A model generated the notes under the pieces. The model worked only from the letters and a program-made list of their open reading frames with translations. It was not told the DNA's origin and searched no databases. Shown here piece after piece: positions 1 to 8,909 of a DNA stretch of 64,000 nucleotides. The stretch comes from Aquimarina atlantica (lineage in GTDB: Bacteria > Bacteroidota > Bacteroidia > Flavobacteriales > Flavobacteriaceae), in NCBI RefSeq assembly GCF_000626715.1, contig NZ_AQRA01000006.1:248001-312000 (forward strand), in the 5' to 3' direction. Both the position numbers and the translations under genes were made by a program. Numbering within the stretch: the stretch's first letter is position 1; each line of letters starts with the position of its first letter.

Positions 1-545
1 TTTTAAAACAATTAGCAGATGGAAATAAGATCGTTATACAGGAATTGTATACAGCTGTTTTTCCTAAAGTTGTAAGTTTTATTTTAAAAAATAAAGGAGA
101 TCGAGCAGATGCAGAAGATATTTTTCAAAAAGCATTGTTGCAATTAATAGCTAGATATAAAGTAAAAAGCTTTATTATAGAATCCTCTTTTGAGGCTTAT
201 CTTTTTACAGTTTGCAAGAATTTGTGGAGAAGAGAGCTAAATAAAGAAAAAAAGAGGGTAACAAATGATGCTGTTGTTGAACTATCTAGAGAAGAGGATG
301 ATATGACTATGGCTGCTTTGGAACAAGAAAAATGGGAGTTGTTTCAGGAAAAATTAAATGAAATATCAGATAATTGTAAACAATTACTTCAATTATTTTT
401 TCAGAAAACTCCTTATAAGAAAATTGTGGAAAAACTAGGATATAGCTCGGATAATGTGGTGAGACAACGTATATTTAATTGTAAATCTCAACTTGCCAAA
501 TTGATCAAGAAAGATCCAAGGTATAATGATATAAAAGAATTATGA
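1..545 (+). CDS. ECF-type RNA polymerase sigma factor, 5' truncated by window edge
   Basis: The reading frame is open from base 3 and enters from the left edge, so the true start lies outside the window; the TTG at 45 is internal. The visible part encodes LKQLADGNKIVIQELY and continues into region 2 (residues such as DAEDIFQKALLQL and FEAYLFTVCKNLWRRELNK) and a region-4 helix-turn-helix near the end (CKQLLQLFFQKTPYKKI, then SSDNVVRQRIFNCK). This is the standard two-domain layout of group 4 (ECF) sigma factors, which recruit RNA polymerase to a small regulon. The stop codon overlaps the start of the next gene by 4 nt, and that gene looks like a membrane-anchored partner, so the pair is probably a sigma/anti-sigma module. 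Family assignment is firm; the signal sensed is unknown. Confidence 0.85.
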   Translation, partial: LKQLADGNKIVIQELYTAVFPKVVSFILKNKGDRADAEDIFQKALLQLIARYKVKSFIIESSFEAYLFTVCKNLWRRELNKEKKRVTNDAVVELSREEDDMTMAALEQEKWELFQEKLNEISDNCKQLLQLFFQKTPYKKIVEKLGYSSDNVVRQRIFNCKSQLAKLIKKDPRYNDIKEL

Positions 546-1336
546 ACAACTCTTTGTTAGAAATAGAGAAATATTTAGATGGAGAGATGTCTGATGAAGA
601 AAAACAGACGTTTGAAACAAAGATTGATTCTGATCCTTTGCTAGCCAGAGAATTAAAGTTTCAGAAAGAAATGCGTGTTATTTATGATAATCAAAAATGG
701 TTAGAAGGTGATAAAAAAGCATTAGAAAAAGAGAAATCACAGCAAATGCTATCTTTTTTTAAAAGCGAGGAGGCTAATGTTTTAAAGAATACAATTGAAG
801 AAGTAGTATCACAAAATAGATCTAATTCTGGAAATAGAAATTTATTATTTGTAAGTATAGCGGCCACTGTAGCTATTTTGATTGCCATATCGGTATTCTT
901 GTTTAAAAGCCCTTCTTATGAAGATTTATATACAGATTATATCAATATTGAAAATATACCTTCTTTGGTTTCTAGAGGAAATACTAATGGACTACTTGAA
1001 GAAGCACAATTAGAATTTGAAAATAAGAAATATAAAGAGGCAATTCATAAGTTTAAAGTATATCAGCAAAATGAAGTGTCAATCAATCCATTAACATATA
1101 TTTATTTAGGAGTTTCATATCTAGAAATGCATCAATATGAAAATGCATTACTCCAGTTTGAGCAATTGTCAAAATCTAACACATTACAAAGTAAAAAAGC
1201 AGATTGGTATAAAGTAATGGTCTTTCTGAAGCAAAAAGATAAAAACAAACTATTAGAAACTTTACAATATATAATTGCAGATAAAAGCAATTACAATTTT
1301 AACAAAGCACAGCAACTTTTGAAAGAAATTGATTGA
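542..1336 (+). CDS. Membrane-anchored putative anti-sigma factor with TPR-like C-terminus
   Basis: 264 aa. The N-terminal about 95 residues are charged and cytoplasmic in character, opening with LEIEKYLDGEMSDEEKQTFE, the pattern of the short N-terminal domain of Bacteroidota anti-sigma proteins. One transmembrane helix follows at about residues 100-121 (LLFVSIAATVAILIAISVFLF). The periplasmic part (about 150-264) has TPR-like helices, for example the segments around ALLQFEQLSK and YLGVSYLEMHQYENAL. ATGA overlap with the upstream sigma gene implies translational coupling. Role inferred: binds the ECF sigma at the membrane and releases it on a periplasmic signal. No zinc-binding HxxxCxxC motif is visible, so it is not a classic ZAS-type anti-sigma. 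A terminator follows at 1379-1411. Confidence 0.65.
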   Translation: MNNSLLEIEKYLDGEMSDEEKQTFETKIDSDPLLARELKFQKEMRVIYDNQKWLEGDKKALEKEKSQQMLSFFKSEEANVLKNTIEEVVSQNRSNSGNRNLLFVSIAATVAILIAISVFLFKSPSYEDLYTDYINIENIPSLVSRGNTNGLLEEAQLEFENKKYKEAIHKFKVYQQNEVSINPLTYIYLGVSYLEMHQYENALLQFEQLSKSNTLQSKKADWYKVMVFLKQKDKNKLLETLQYIIADKSNYNFNKAQQLLKEID

Positions 1337-1378
1337 TAATTATAGATGTCGCTAAATATAATATGATATACAATATAG

Positions 1379-1411
1379 AAAAAGGCTTTGGGTAACTCCA
1401 AAGCCTTTTTT
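1379..1411. terminator. Bidirectional Rho-independent terminator
   Basis: Stem AAAAAGGCTTTGG / CCAAAGCCTTTTTT with a 6-nt loop (1392-1397). A-run on one side and T-run on the other let it serve both the sigma/anti-sigma operon and the convergent small peptide gene at 1432-1650. Confidence 0.85.
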
Positions 1412-1431
1412 GATTTGAATTAGGAAATAAA

Positions 1432-1650
1432 TTATGCCCAGACACCGCCTCCATTTCCATCTCCTCCGCATTGTATAGCATCATATATTATAGCGGCACA
1501 ATTTAGGTAATTGCCATTGTTTAGTCGAGCAGTTGTACCACTACAACTATAAGTACATCGAATTAGAGTAGGATGCCCTCCTTTTACTGATTTTTGTTTG
1601 TCTTTGTTCAATTTCTGAACCCCTTCTACTTTTAAGATTTTTTTAAACAT
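1432..1650 (-). CDS. Double-glycine-leader small peptide (bacteriocin-like or RiPP-type precursor)
   Basis: 72 aa. The first 25 residues read as a leader: MFKKILKVEGVQKLNKDKQ followed by KSVKGG. This fits the Bacteroidota pattern K-x-L-x(3)-G-x(3)-L-x-K-x-x-Q/E-x-x-I/V-x-GG, normally cleaved after GG by a C39 peptidase domain of an ABC exporter. The 47-residue core starts HPTLIRC and has four cysteines (C32, C36, C51, C61), a hydrophobic AAIIYDAI stretch and a glycine-rich end (CGGDGNGGGVWA). The gene stands alone between a terminator and a divergent PPIase; no maturase or peptidase-containing transporter is in this window. The ABC protein at 8910 has no C39 domain. Antimicrobial or signalling function is inference; the leader pattern is visible. 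Confidence 0.7.
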   Translation of the reverse strand: MFKKILKVEGVQKLNKDKQKSVKGGHPTLIRCTYSCSGTTARLNNGNYLNCAAIIYDAIQCGGDGNGGGVWA

Positions 1651-1856
1651 AAATAAAGTTAAATAATGATTTTGTGTAATCTCGAAATGTTTTGAGGCAT
1701 TCGAGTGTTATGCCTATTTATTTATGTTTTGATTAGAGGTAATGTTACTCTTAATTATTTGTTAATTATTAGATTACTTGTCTTAAGCGCTTATTTAAGG
1801 TATTAAAAAAAATATTTCTTTGTTTTATTTTTAGATTAAAACCACCTACAATTTCC

Positions 1857-1864
1857 TATCTTTG
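1857..1864 (+). promoter_or_regulatory. Candidate Bacteroidota -7 promoter element TATCTTTG
   Basis: Matches the TAnnTTTG -7 consensus, 32 nt before the ATG of the PPIase gene. No convincing TTTG -33 element at the usual spacing, so support is partial. Confidence 0.4.
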
Positions 1865-1896
1865 CAACTTGTTTAAACTTAAATAAAAGGACTGTC

Positions 1897-2829
1897 ATGC
1901 AAGACGGATTATACGCAAAATTTAATACTTCAAAAGGAAGTATATTAGTAAATCTAGAATATAAAAAAACACCAGGAACAGTAGGTAATTTTGTTGGCCT
2001 GGCAGAAGGTAATATAGAAAATCAGGCTATTCCTCAAGGGAAACCATATTATAATGGTTTAAAATTTCATAGAGTGATTGCAGATTTTATGATTCAGGGA
2101 GGAGATCCTCAAGGAACTGGAGCTGGTGGACCGGGATATCAATTTGATGATGAAATTCACTCAGATTTAAAGCATGATGGACCGGGTGTATTATCTATGG
2201 CTAATGCTGGTCCGGGGACAAACGGAAGTCAGTTTTTTATTACTCATGTAGAAACATCATGGTTAGATGGGAAACATACCGTTTTTGGTAAAGTAGTAGA
2301 AGGATTAGATGTTGTAAATACAATAGAACAAGGCGATGAAATCGAATCTGTAGAGATACAGAGGGTAGGAGCAGAAGCCGAAAGTTTTAATGCTGTCGAA
2401 ACTTTTAGAAGTTTTAATGGAGCTAAAGCCGAAAGAGAAGCTGCAGCCAGAAAAAAAGCTGAAGAGTTATTAGAAGAACTTGCTGCTGGGTTTGAAAAAA
2501 CCGAGAGCGGTTTAAGATATAAGATTATTCAAAAAGGAGATGGGGCAAAAGCAGAAAAAGGAAAGACCGTTTCTGTACATTACAAAGGGAGTTTGACCGA
2601 TGGCACAGTATTTGATTCTTCGTATAAACGTAATCAGCCTATTGACTTTCCGTTAGGAATGGGACAGGTAATTTCTGGATGGGATGAAGGAATTGCACTG
2701 TTACAAGTAGGAGATAAAGCAAGATTTGTGATTCCACCATACCTTGGATATGGAGATCGAGGTGCAGGAGGAGTTATTCCACCTAATGCAACACTTATTT
2801 TTGATGTTGAGTTAGTAGAAGTGAAATAA
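1897..2829 (+). CDS. Bifunctional peptidyl-prolyl isomerase: cyclophilin-FKBP fusion
   Basis: 310 aa, no signal peptide, so cytosolic. Residues about 5-155 are a cyclophilin domain: [19 protein letters not shown] holds the catalytic Arg region, NGSQFFIT and [12 protein letters not shown] are signature segments. Residues about 200-310 are an FKBP domain: [59 protein letters not shown]. Such dual immunophilins, in this cyclophilin-first order, are known from flavobacteria. Function: cis-trans prolyl isomerisation and chaperoning. Monocistronic, with its own promoter candidate (1857) and terminator (2859). Both domains look intact. Confidence 0.93.
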   Translation: MQDGLYAKFNTSKGSILVNLEYKKTPGTVGNFVGLAEGNIENQAIPQGKPYYNGLKFHRVIADFMIQGGDPQGTGAGGPGYQFDDEIHSDLKHDGPGVLSMANAGPGTNGSQFFITHVETSWLDGKHTVFGKVVEGLDVVNTIEQGDEIESVEIQRVGAEAESFNAVETFRSFNGAKAEREAAARKKAEELLEELAAGFEKTESGLRYKIIQKGDGAKAEKGKTVSVHYKGSLTDGTVFDSSYKRNQPIDFPLGMGQVISGWDEGIALLQVGDKARFVIPPYLGYGDRGAGGVIPPNATLIFDVELVEVK

Positions 2830-2856
2830 CTATAATCTTACATACAAAATTTAAAA

Positions 2857-2884
2857 GAGTCCCTTAAAAGGGACTTTTTTTTTT
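2857..2884 (+). terminator. Rho-independent terminator after PPIase gene
   Basis: Stem AGTCCC / GGGACT around the loop TTAAAA, followed by a run of T residues. Confidence 0.8.
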
Positions 2885-3150
2885 ACTTGCTTTTATCTGA
2901 TACATAAAAATAGACCTCTCATATTTATGATTTGATAATAATGTAAGAATAATGAAGGTTTAAATTAGTATATCCCTAGTGGTTTTTTATATTAAAAGCT
3001 TTATTTTTAATGAATTGTATTTTTTTTAACATAGTTTTTTATTATTTTTAACATTGCGATTTTTTTAAATTCATTTTGTTAAAAAAATGTATTAGGAGGT
3101 TTAAATCCTCTTTTATTTATATTTTAACCCAAATTGCATACCCCCTAGAT

Positions 3151-3948
3151 ATGAAACAAGGACTTATTACTTTTTTGATTCTGTGTACTATTCATCTTAC
3201 TCTTGGTCAAGAAAAAGCAGATATTCTAGTAAACATCAATGATCAAATAGAGATGATAGATGGTTATATAGAATTTGAAACTTTTTTCTTAGATCCAGAA
3301 GAATTTCTCGATAAGATGGCTGATCATGGCGCAGAACTAAACGGATATTATGAGCATGAACGTCTCAAAAAGATTGTTAGAAAAGTTGGTACCAGAACAG
3401 CAGATGTTGTAACTGTATTTTATTTTTGGAATGATCAACTTATTCATGTAAACTACAAACAACGCCCTTATTTAGAAACAAAAAATGAGAATGGTCAACG
3501 AATTATGGACTATTCTAGTGCTTTTACTAAATATGAGTCGAAGCATTATTTTAAGAATGATGAGGAGCTAGAAAAAAAAGAAATTGGCCAGCCTTTGGAT
3601 GATATGGAGCCCGAAGAAGAGTTTATCAAATATGCATATAAGATGAAAGCTCTATTAGATAACAAATTCTATAACAGGGATACGTATGAAGCGTTACAGG
3701 GAAAATGGCTTTTTATTCAGAATACAGATGATTATTTGATTTTTGAAGGAACAATACGATTTAATTTTTACAATGGTAAATTTGCAAATCGTTTGAAAAC
3801 CAGGATAGAAGATAAAGAAATATTGGTTTGTTTTTTCCCAATGGATGATCGTATTTATAGATATAAAATCAATGACTTAAATGATAATATGCTTACATTA
3901 ACAGATCTTTTTTCTAAAGAAGAGTTTGTCTATGCTAAAGTAGAATGA
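3151..3948 (+). CDS. Secreted protein of unknown function
   Basis: 265 aa from the ATG at 3151. A longer frame reaches a TTG at 3076, but the ATG start gives a clean signal peptide (MKQGLITFLILCTIHLTLGQ) while the extension would bury it behind 25 residues. The mature protein is acidic and polar with no repeats; a glutamate/aspartate-rich patch lies near DDMEPEEEFIKY. The C-terminal third (GTIRFNFYNGKFANRL onward) reads like beta strands of a lipocalin-like domain, but I do not recognise a family. The next gene starts 10 nt after the stop, so the two may be co-transcribed. Export to periplasm or surface is the only supported statement. Confidence 0.7.
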   Translation: MKQGLITFLILCTIHLTLGQEKADILVNINDQIEMIDGYIEFETFFLDPEEFLDKMADHGAELNGYYEHERLKKIVRKVGTRTADVVTVFYFWNDQLIHVNYKQRPYLETKNENGQRIMDYSSAFTKYESKHYFKNDEELEKKEIGQPLDDMEPEEEFIKYAYKMKALLDNKFYNRDTYEALQGKWLFIQNTDDYLIFEGTIRFNFYNGKFANRLKTRIEDKEILVCFFPMDDRIYRYKINDLNDNMLTLTDLFSKEEFVYAKVE

Positions 3949-3958
3949 TTTTTATACT

Positions 3959-4474
3959 ATGGATTTAAGATATCCTATAGGAAAATTTGAATGCCCAAAA
4001 ATTATAACTTCTGATCATATCGAGAAATGGATATATGATATAGAAGAGTTACCGGCGAAACTATCAAATCTGGTTTCCACATTTAGTGAACAACAATTAG
4101 AGACACAATATCGTCCCGGTGGGTGGACTGCCAGACAAGTAATACATCATATTCATGATAGTCATCATAATGGATATATTCGGTTTAAGTGGGCGTTAAC
4201 AGAAAATAAACCCATGATAAAGGCTTATGATGAGCAATTATGGGCCGAATTGTTTGATACTAAGTCTGCACCAATTCATTTATCCTTAGACTTGATAAAA
4301 GCTTTGCATGCTAAATGGGTATATTTCCTAAAAGGTTTATCTACTTATGATCTCGAAAAAGAGTTTATACATCCAGAAGGAAATGTATCAATTTCATTGG
4401 GCGAAGATATCGGTATCTATGCATGGCACGGTAATCATCATTTTGCACATTTACAAATTATTGCTCAACTCTAA
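3959..4474 (+). CDS. DinB-superfamily metal-dependent protein, YfiT/BstA-like putative thiol transferase
   Basis: 171 aa, full family length. It opens DLRYPIGKFECP, typical of YfiT/BstA. The family's metal-binding histidines are present: H-H in TARQVIHHIHDSHHNGY and two in YAWHGNHHFAHL near the C-terminus. DinB four-helix proteins of this branch bind a divalent metal; the Bacillus members transfer bacillithiol to electrophiles. Whether this organism makes bacillithiol cannot be told from the window, so the general hydrolase/thiol-transferase label is safer. Lies 10 nt after the secreted protein gene and converges on the GNAT gene with 1 nt between the stops. Confidence 0.85.
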   Translation: MDLRYPIGKFECPKIITSDHIEKWIYDIEELPAKLSNLVSTFSEQQLETQYRPGGWTARQVIHHIHDSHHNGYIRFKWALTENKPMIKAYDEQLWAELFDTKSAPIHLSLDLIKALHAKWVYFLKGLSTYDLEKEFIHPEGNVSISLGEDIGIYAWHGNHHFAHLQIIAQL

Positions 4475-4475
4475 T

Positions 4476-5000
4476 TTAAAGAGATAATACCATTCTTTGC
4501 ATTTCTCTATGTTCATCTTTTAGATCAGGATAATCTAGGTCATAAAAAGAAATAGTTTCAAAACCCATTTTTTTATAAAAGAGTAGTGCAGGACTGGTAC
4601 TCATTACATCTAACCATACTATTTTCTTATCTAGGCTAATAGCATAATTTTTAACAAACTCAATTCCCTTCTTACCAATGCCTAGACCTGTGGCTGATTT
4701 TAAAAGATATATTTTCTCTAACTGCAGTGTTATAGAAGTATCAAACCCTTTAATAGCTTCTTGCTTTTTTATTTTTAGTAACCCTAAAGATGTATTTGCC
4801 TTTCGAATTAAAAAATAAACAATGGTATCTGTTTTAAAATCTTCTTCAAAAGCTTCTTGATTGAAACTTAGATTTATATAATAGCTGGGATCATTATTTT
4901 TCCAAATATGGGCATAATGTTCGGGATAGAATTGTTGACTTATTTTACTTAACTCATTAATATCTTTAGCAGAACATTCTTTAAAAACTACTTCTTGCAT
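4476..5000 (-). CDS. GNAT-family N-acetyltransferase
   Basis: 174 aa. Shows the GNAT core: a beta strand (LGLLKIKKQ), then the pyrophosphate-binding loop region around LEKIYLLKSATGLGIGKKGIEF (Q/RxxGxG/A-like GLGIGK), followed by IVWLDVMSTSPALLFYKKMGFET, the classic C-terminal motif in which a Tyr/Phe after the strand completes the acetyl-CoA site. Predicted to move acetyl from acetyl-CoA to a small molecule or protein amine; substrate unknown. It sits 42 nt from the thioredoxin-fold gene, same strand, probably one transcript. Confidence 0.85.
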   Translation of the reverse strand: MQEVVFKECSAKDINELSKISQQFYPEHYAHIWKNNDPSYYINLSFNQEAFEEDFKTDTIVYFLIRKANTSLGLLKIKKQEAIKGFDTSITLQLEKIYLLKSATGLGIGKKGIEFVKNYAISLDKKIVWLDVMSTSPALLFYKKMGFETISFYDLDYPDLKDEHREMQRMVLSL

Positions 5001-5042
5001 ATTCTAAGGCCACAATATTGTAGCAATTTTTATAAGTTGTAT

Positions 5043-5600
5043 CTACTCTTTCCACTTAATATTACAACCAATACTTGGTTTTTGTTCTTCAGAAACTTTG
5101 GCATTGCGAAGTACAGCATCAAGTGCCTGACGAAGATCACGACCATTTACAGGAATTCCGTTTCCGGGTCTGGAATCATCAAGTTGCCCTCGATAAATGA
5201 GTTTTAATTCTGAATCAAATAAGTAAAAATCTGGGGTACAGGCAGCATCATATACTTTGGCAATATCCTGGGTCTCGTCAAATAAATATGGAAATGTATA
5301 GTTGTTTTTTTGAGCAGTTTTCCACATTTCTTTAGGAGCATCCTGGGGATATTTTTCGATATCATTACTGCTAATAGCCACAAAACCAAATCCCTGAACC
5401 CGATAGTCATTAGCGATACGTACTATTTCTTCGTTAACATGGATTACAAAAGGACAATGATTGCAGATAAACATAACCACGGTTCCTTTTTCACCTTTTA
5501 CATCGTTTAGAGAATACGTGTCATTAGTAATAGAGTCTACAAGTGTAAAATCGGGTGCAATAGTACCAAGGGGTAACATATTAGAAGGAGTACGAGCCAT
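5043..5600 (-). CDS. Thioredoxin-fold protein, AhpC/TSA-like
   Basis: 185 aa with no signal peptide. The N-terminus MLPLGTIAPDFTLVD matches the opening of redoxin/AhpC-TSA domains, followed by GTVVMFICNHCPFVIHVN, which carries a CxxC pair (CNHC) in the thioredoxin active-site position, then a central FVAISSNDIEKYPQDAP and the cis-Pro-like DAACTPDFYLFD. This set defines a common bacterial family of cytosolic thioredoxin-like reductases/peroxiredoxins annotated as redoxin family. Probably reduces disulfides or peroxides; substrate unknown. Located upstream of the GNAT gene on the same strand. Confidence 0.88.
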   Translation of the reverse strand: MARTPSNMLPLGTIAPDFTLVDSITNDTYSLNDVKGEKGTVVMFICNHCPFVIHVNEEIVRIANDYRVQGFGFVAISSNDIEKYPQDAPKEMWKTAQKNNYTFPYLFDETQDIAKVYDAACTPDFYLFDSELKLIYRGQLDDSRPGNGIPVNGRDLRQALDAVLRNAKVSEEQKPSIGCNIKWKE

Positions 5601-5821
5601 GATTTTCTTTTTTTGAAAGGTTTCAAAATTACAATATTATACCATATAAGTCTACAAAAACAGACCTTAGTTACAACTGTAATTTACAATTTTAAACATT
5701 GAACTCATCTTGCTTTTTTCTGTTTGTAAAACATAAGGTTTTTAATCCTTGATGATACCTTTTTTATAGGGTATAGCTACAGTTTGAAAAAACCAAGATG
5801 AGTAAGTTTACTTACTACTTT

Positions 5822-8335
5822 TTACATTTCATCACTAAAGAAAATAGCATTCATTAGTAATTTATTCGTCCCATACCAGAAAGCTCTAAAATTAGTATTG
5901 TCGGTAAACAAGATTATATTTCCTTTTCCGAAATCATTATGCTTAAAAGGAACTGTTCCTGATAGAGAATCCAAATTCTTTTTACTAATATAGCCACTTA
6001 ACAATGGTTTTTTTGTATATCGAATTGGATTGTTGTAACTCTGCTTGTCTGGTTTAATAAATAATTTTGTGTTTCTAAATAGTGAAATTTTGTTGTTCTT
6101 ATATCCAAAATTAATAGGGTGAGAACGATCTATTTCGGCTTCAAAAATAGCCCCGCCAATTACTTGTGCGCCACTAAAATCTTGCTTTTGTTCAAAAGAT
6201 ATGTTTTTTGCATCATTTTTTGGAGTAGCAAATTCGATTTTCATGAATTCATTATTCTTAAAAAACTGGGCAGCATTTCTGTATCCAATTAACGTCCCGC
6301 CATTACGAACCCATGTTTTTAATTTTTCTGCTTTTTCTTTGTCAAAAGACTGTCTCCAACTATTTGGTAGCACAATATGTGTATACTTTGATAAAGTAAT
6401 TCTGTTAAAATTACGGGTTTCTAATTTTGTAATAGGAATATCATAACGTTGATCCATTAAATGCCAGATTTCTCCAGCATCATATGGCGTGATTCCGCTA
6501 CCTGTAAACAATCCTATTCTTGGGAGTGATAAAGCACGAAATTGATTGCTTCCGAGGTCGATTCCCTTGGTAAGGCCCGTAGAAACACCAGTGATATTAA
6601 TATGATTCTCTGCAGCTATTTTTTGTAACAGTTTATGAATCTCTTGTTTGTTCAGCTTTTGATTCTGAACCGGGATTAAAATTGTGCCATAGTCATACTC
6701 ATTGTTTTCTAAAGAAAAAGGTCTCATCCCAACTTTGGCTCGCAATCCACTAGCCAGAATCCGATATAAAGCCTTTGGAGTGTAATACTCATGCCATTGT
6801 ATCAGATATGCATAATCACTTTTATTAACGGGATTGGTTTTTCGATACGTGAGATCTGATATTTCGGCACCCATATTAGAAATAGCTGCGTTTTCAGCAT
6901 AATCCAGATTAAAAGCCAAAGGAAATGTCCAGGCAGAAACATCATAAAAGAGACTATCTTGAAATGTTGTTCTTTTTTCAAAAATAGCTTTTAATAATCT
7001 TTTTTGTCGCTGGTTCTTGGGAACAATATAGCTATACTCTTTTTTGAAAAAATTACCTTGAATGGCCACATCTTGCTTAAGTTCGTATAATTTGATTTGA
7101 TGCCTTTTAAGGATTTCGGCAAGGTGATAAGATGAAGCAGCATCTTTTTCGTTACCAAAAATATAAGCATCTTTAGTTATTTCCTTTCTTGCGTTGTTGT
7201 AAAAACTTCGTTTATATTCTAATAATTCTTTACGCATTGATTTTGCTGCCTCTAATGTAGAAAGTGTTGCCGTAAATTGATTTCTTATTGTAAAGGGAAA
7301 AGTGAGTAGCCCATTATCGGTTTGCTGGGCATGACCACGCGAACTACCTTGTTCAAATAAGATACCAATGCTCCCATTAATATCTGGGAAAGTAGATCCT
7401 TTACCATAATAAAAGTCGTCGAAATTCTCTTCGGTATAATATAGTGAGCCAATATTATCTAACGCTTTAGCATGATAGTTACCAATTTTTTTGGTGAGTT
7501 CCTGATTTAATTTAGGGGTTAAAGGATGTGTTCGGGATTGAATTCCTGGTTGAAAAAAGAACGTACTGTTAGATCCCATTTCATGATGGTCGGTAAGAAT
7601 ATTGGGATACCACTTATGAAAAGTCTCGATACGAGCTCTGGATTCTGGTAATTGTACTGGTAACCAATCACGATTCATATCAAACCAATAATGATTTGTT
7701 CTTCCTCCAGGCCATACTTCACTATATTCTCGATCTTGAGGATCTGTACTAATATTTTTACTTTTATTGGTATTAGCCCAATAGGCAAAACGTTGTAAAC
7801 CATCGGGGTTTAATGAGGGATCGAATAAAATAACAACATTGTCTAAAAGATTGTCTATTTCTTGCCCTTGTGCAGCAGCAAGATAGTATGCCGCAACTAA
7901 TGACGCATTAGAACCACTAGGTTCATTGCCATGAATAGAAAATCCTTGATATACAATTGCAGGTAGGTCTTCTATATGTATTGCATTAGAACCATTTTGA
8001 GTAAGTTCTACATGTTTCTTTTGTATTTCCTGCAGGTTTTGATGATTTTTTTCTGAAGTTATTGTAAGTAATAGTATGGGGCGATCTTCAAAAGTTTTTC
8101 CTCTATCTTCAATTGTTATTCTGGAAGATGCTTTGGCAAGAGCCTGCATGTAATTTATAAGTTTATCATGGGTTACATGCCATTTTCCCGGAACATAACC
8201 AAGTATACTTTGCGGAGTAGGAATCTCGGGATTGTATGTAACATTTTTTGGAAGGTAATACTCTAAAGATAAATCCTCTTGAGCAAAAGAGACAAAGCTT
8301 AATAGTGCAAAAAAAACAGTAAAAATATGTTTCAT
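5822..8335 (-). CDS. Secreted M14-family zinc carboxypeptidase with long C-terminal extension
   Basis: 837 aa. Signal peptide MKHIFTVFFALLSFVSFAQ. The catalytic domain covers about residues 45-380: zinc ligands in YQGFSIHGNEPSGSN (HxxE) and the downstream His in ILTDHHEMGSNS, the substrate-binding Arg in DMNRDWLPV, and the catalytic Glu in GILFEQGSSRGHA. The rest (about 400-837) includes a segment like a class I glutamine-amidotransferase/BPL fold (GLFTGSGITPYDAGEIWHL, then GGTLIGY), as seen in many Bacteroidota M14 proteins. Predicted to remove C-terminal residues from peptides in the periplasm or outside the cell. No lipobox and no obvious T9SS C-terminal domain. Monocistronic. Confidence 0.92.
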   Translation of the reverse strand: MKHIFTVFFALLSFVSFAQEDLSLEYYLPKNVTYNPEIPTPQSILGYVPGKWHVTHDKLINYMQALAKASSRITIEDRGKTFEDRPILLLTITSEKNHQNLQEIQKKHVELTQNGSNAIHIEDLPAIVYQGFSIHGNEPSGSNASLVAAYYLAAAQGQEIDNLLDNVVILFDPSLNPDGLQRFAYWANTNKSKNISTDPQDREYSEVWPGGRTNHYWFDMNRDWLPVQLPESRARIETFHKWYPNILTDHHEMGSNSTFFFQPGIQSRTHPLTPKLNQELTKKIGNYHAKALDNIGSLYYTEENFDDFYYGKGSTFPDINGSIGILFEQGSSRGHAQQTDNGLLTFPFTIRNQFTATLSTLEAAKSMRKELLEYKRSFYNNARKEITKDAYIFGNEKDAASSYHLAEILKRHQIKLYELKQDVAIQGNFFKKEYSYIVPKNQRQKRLLKAIFEKRTTFQDSLFYDVSAWTFPLAFNLDYAENAAISNMGAEISDLTYRKTNPVNKSDYAYLIQWHEYYTPKALYRILASGLRAKVGMRPFSLENNEYDYGTILIPVQNQKLNKQEIHKLLQKIAAENHINITGVSTGLTKGIDLGSNQFRALSLPRIGLFTGSGITPYDAGEIWHLMDQRYDIPITKLETRNFNRITLSKYTHIVLPNSWRQSFDKEKAEKLKTWVRNGGTLIGYRNAAQFFKNNEFMKIEFATPKNDAKNISFEQKQDFSGAQVIGGAIFEAEIDRSHPINFGYKNNKISLFRNTKLFIKPDKQSYNNPIRYTKKPLLSGYISKKNLDSLSGTVPFKHNDFGKGNIILFTDNTNFRAFWYGTNKLLMNAIFFSDEM

Positions 8336-8376
8336 ACGTTTTATTTTTTTGTAATTATTTTTGATGGGTGAATATA

Positions 8377-8410
8377 AAAAAAACCGCTTCAGCGAATGAA
8401 GCGGTTTACA
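8377..8410 (-). terminator. Terminator for the PUR-domain gene
   Basis: Stem AAACCGCTTC / GAAGCGGTTT with a 7-nt loop; the A-run at 8377-8383 becomes a U-run in minus-strand RNA, 29 nt past the stop of the gene at 8439. Confidence 0.85.
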
Positions 8411-8438
8411 TAACTTTAACTTAAAGTCGTATTATTGT

Positions 8439-8831
8439 CTAGATATCGTCAAAACTTACATCTGTAAAGCTTTCTGTTGATGCAGAAACTTCTTCAGCAA
8501 CTTTATTTTCAACTCCATCTTTTTCATATGATTTCTGAAAATCTTTCTGGTGACGTTCACTTATTACTTCTTCTCCTTTTTCATCGACAATGAAGTGAGT
8601 CATTTCATTTAAGATTTCAGTAAAACCAACAAAATCTTCTTTGTATAGATAGATCTTATGTTTCTTATAGTGAAAAGATCCATCATCATTGGTGAACTTT
8701 TTACTTTCTGTTATTGTTAGATAATAATCTCCTGCTTTTGTAGCTCTTACGTCAAAGAAATATGTTCTTCTTCCTGCTCGTAAAACTTTTGAGAAAATTT
8801 CTTCTTTATCCATCATTTCATTATCACTCAT
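8439..8831 (-). CDS. PUR-domain (DUF3276) nucleic-acid-binding protein
   Basis: 130 aa. The conserved block EEIFSKVLRAGRRTYFFDVR, then GDYYLTITESKK and KIYLYKEDFVGFTEIL, is the Bacteroidota PUR-alpha-like fold (DUF3276) that binds single-stranded DNA/RNA in relatives. The acidic, serine-rich C-terminus (residues about 105-130) is variable in the family. Found as a single-copy, widely conserved gene in Bacteroidota; the exact role is not established. Has its own terminator (8377-8410) and is separated from the upstream ABC gene by 78 nt. Confidence 0.9.
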   Translation of the reverse strand: MSDNEMMDKEEIFSKVLRAGRRTYFFDVRATKAGDYYLTITESKKFTNDDGSFHYKKHKIYLYKEDFVGFTEILNEMTHFIVDEKGEEVISERHQKDFQKSYEKDGVENKVAEEVSASTESFTDVSFDDI

Positions 8832-8909
8832 AATCCGTATTTATTAATTAATTAATATGTTATGATGGTTTCAAAAATCCAAAAAAATTGTTAACCTCAC
8901 AAAAAAAAC

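Noticed and set aside
3076..3150. TTG start extending the secreted protein at 3151
   Set aside because: It would put 25 residues before a clean signal peptide; ATG at 3151 preferred.
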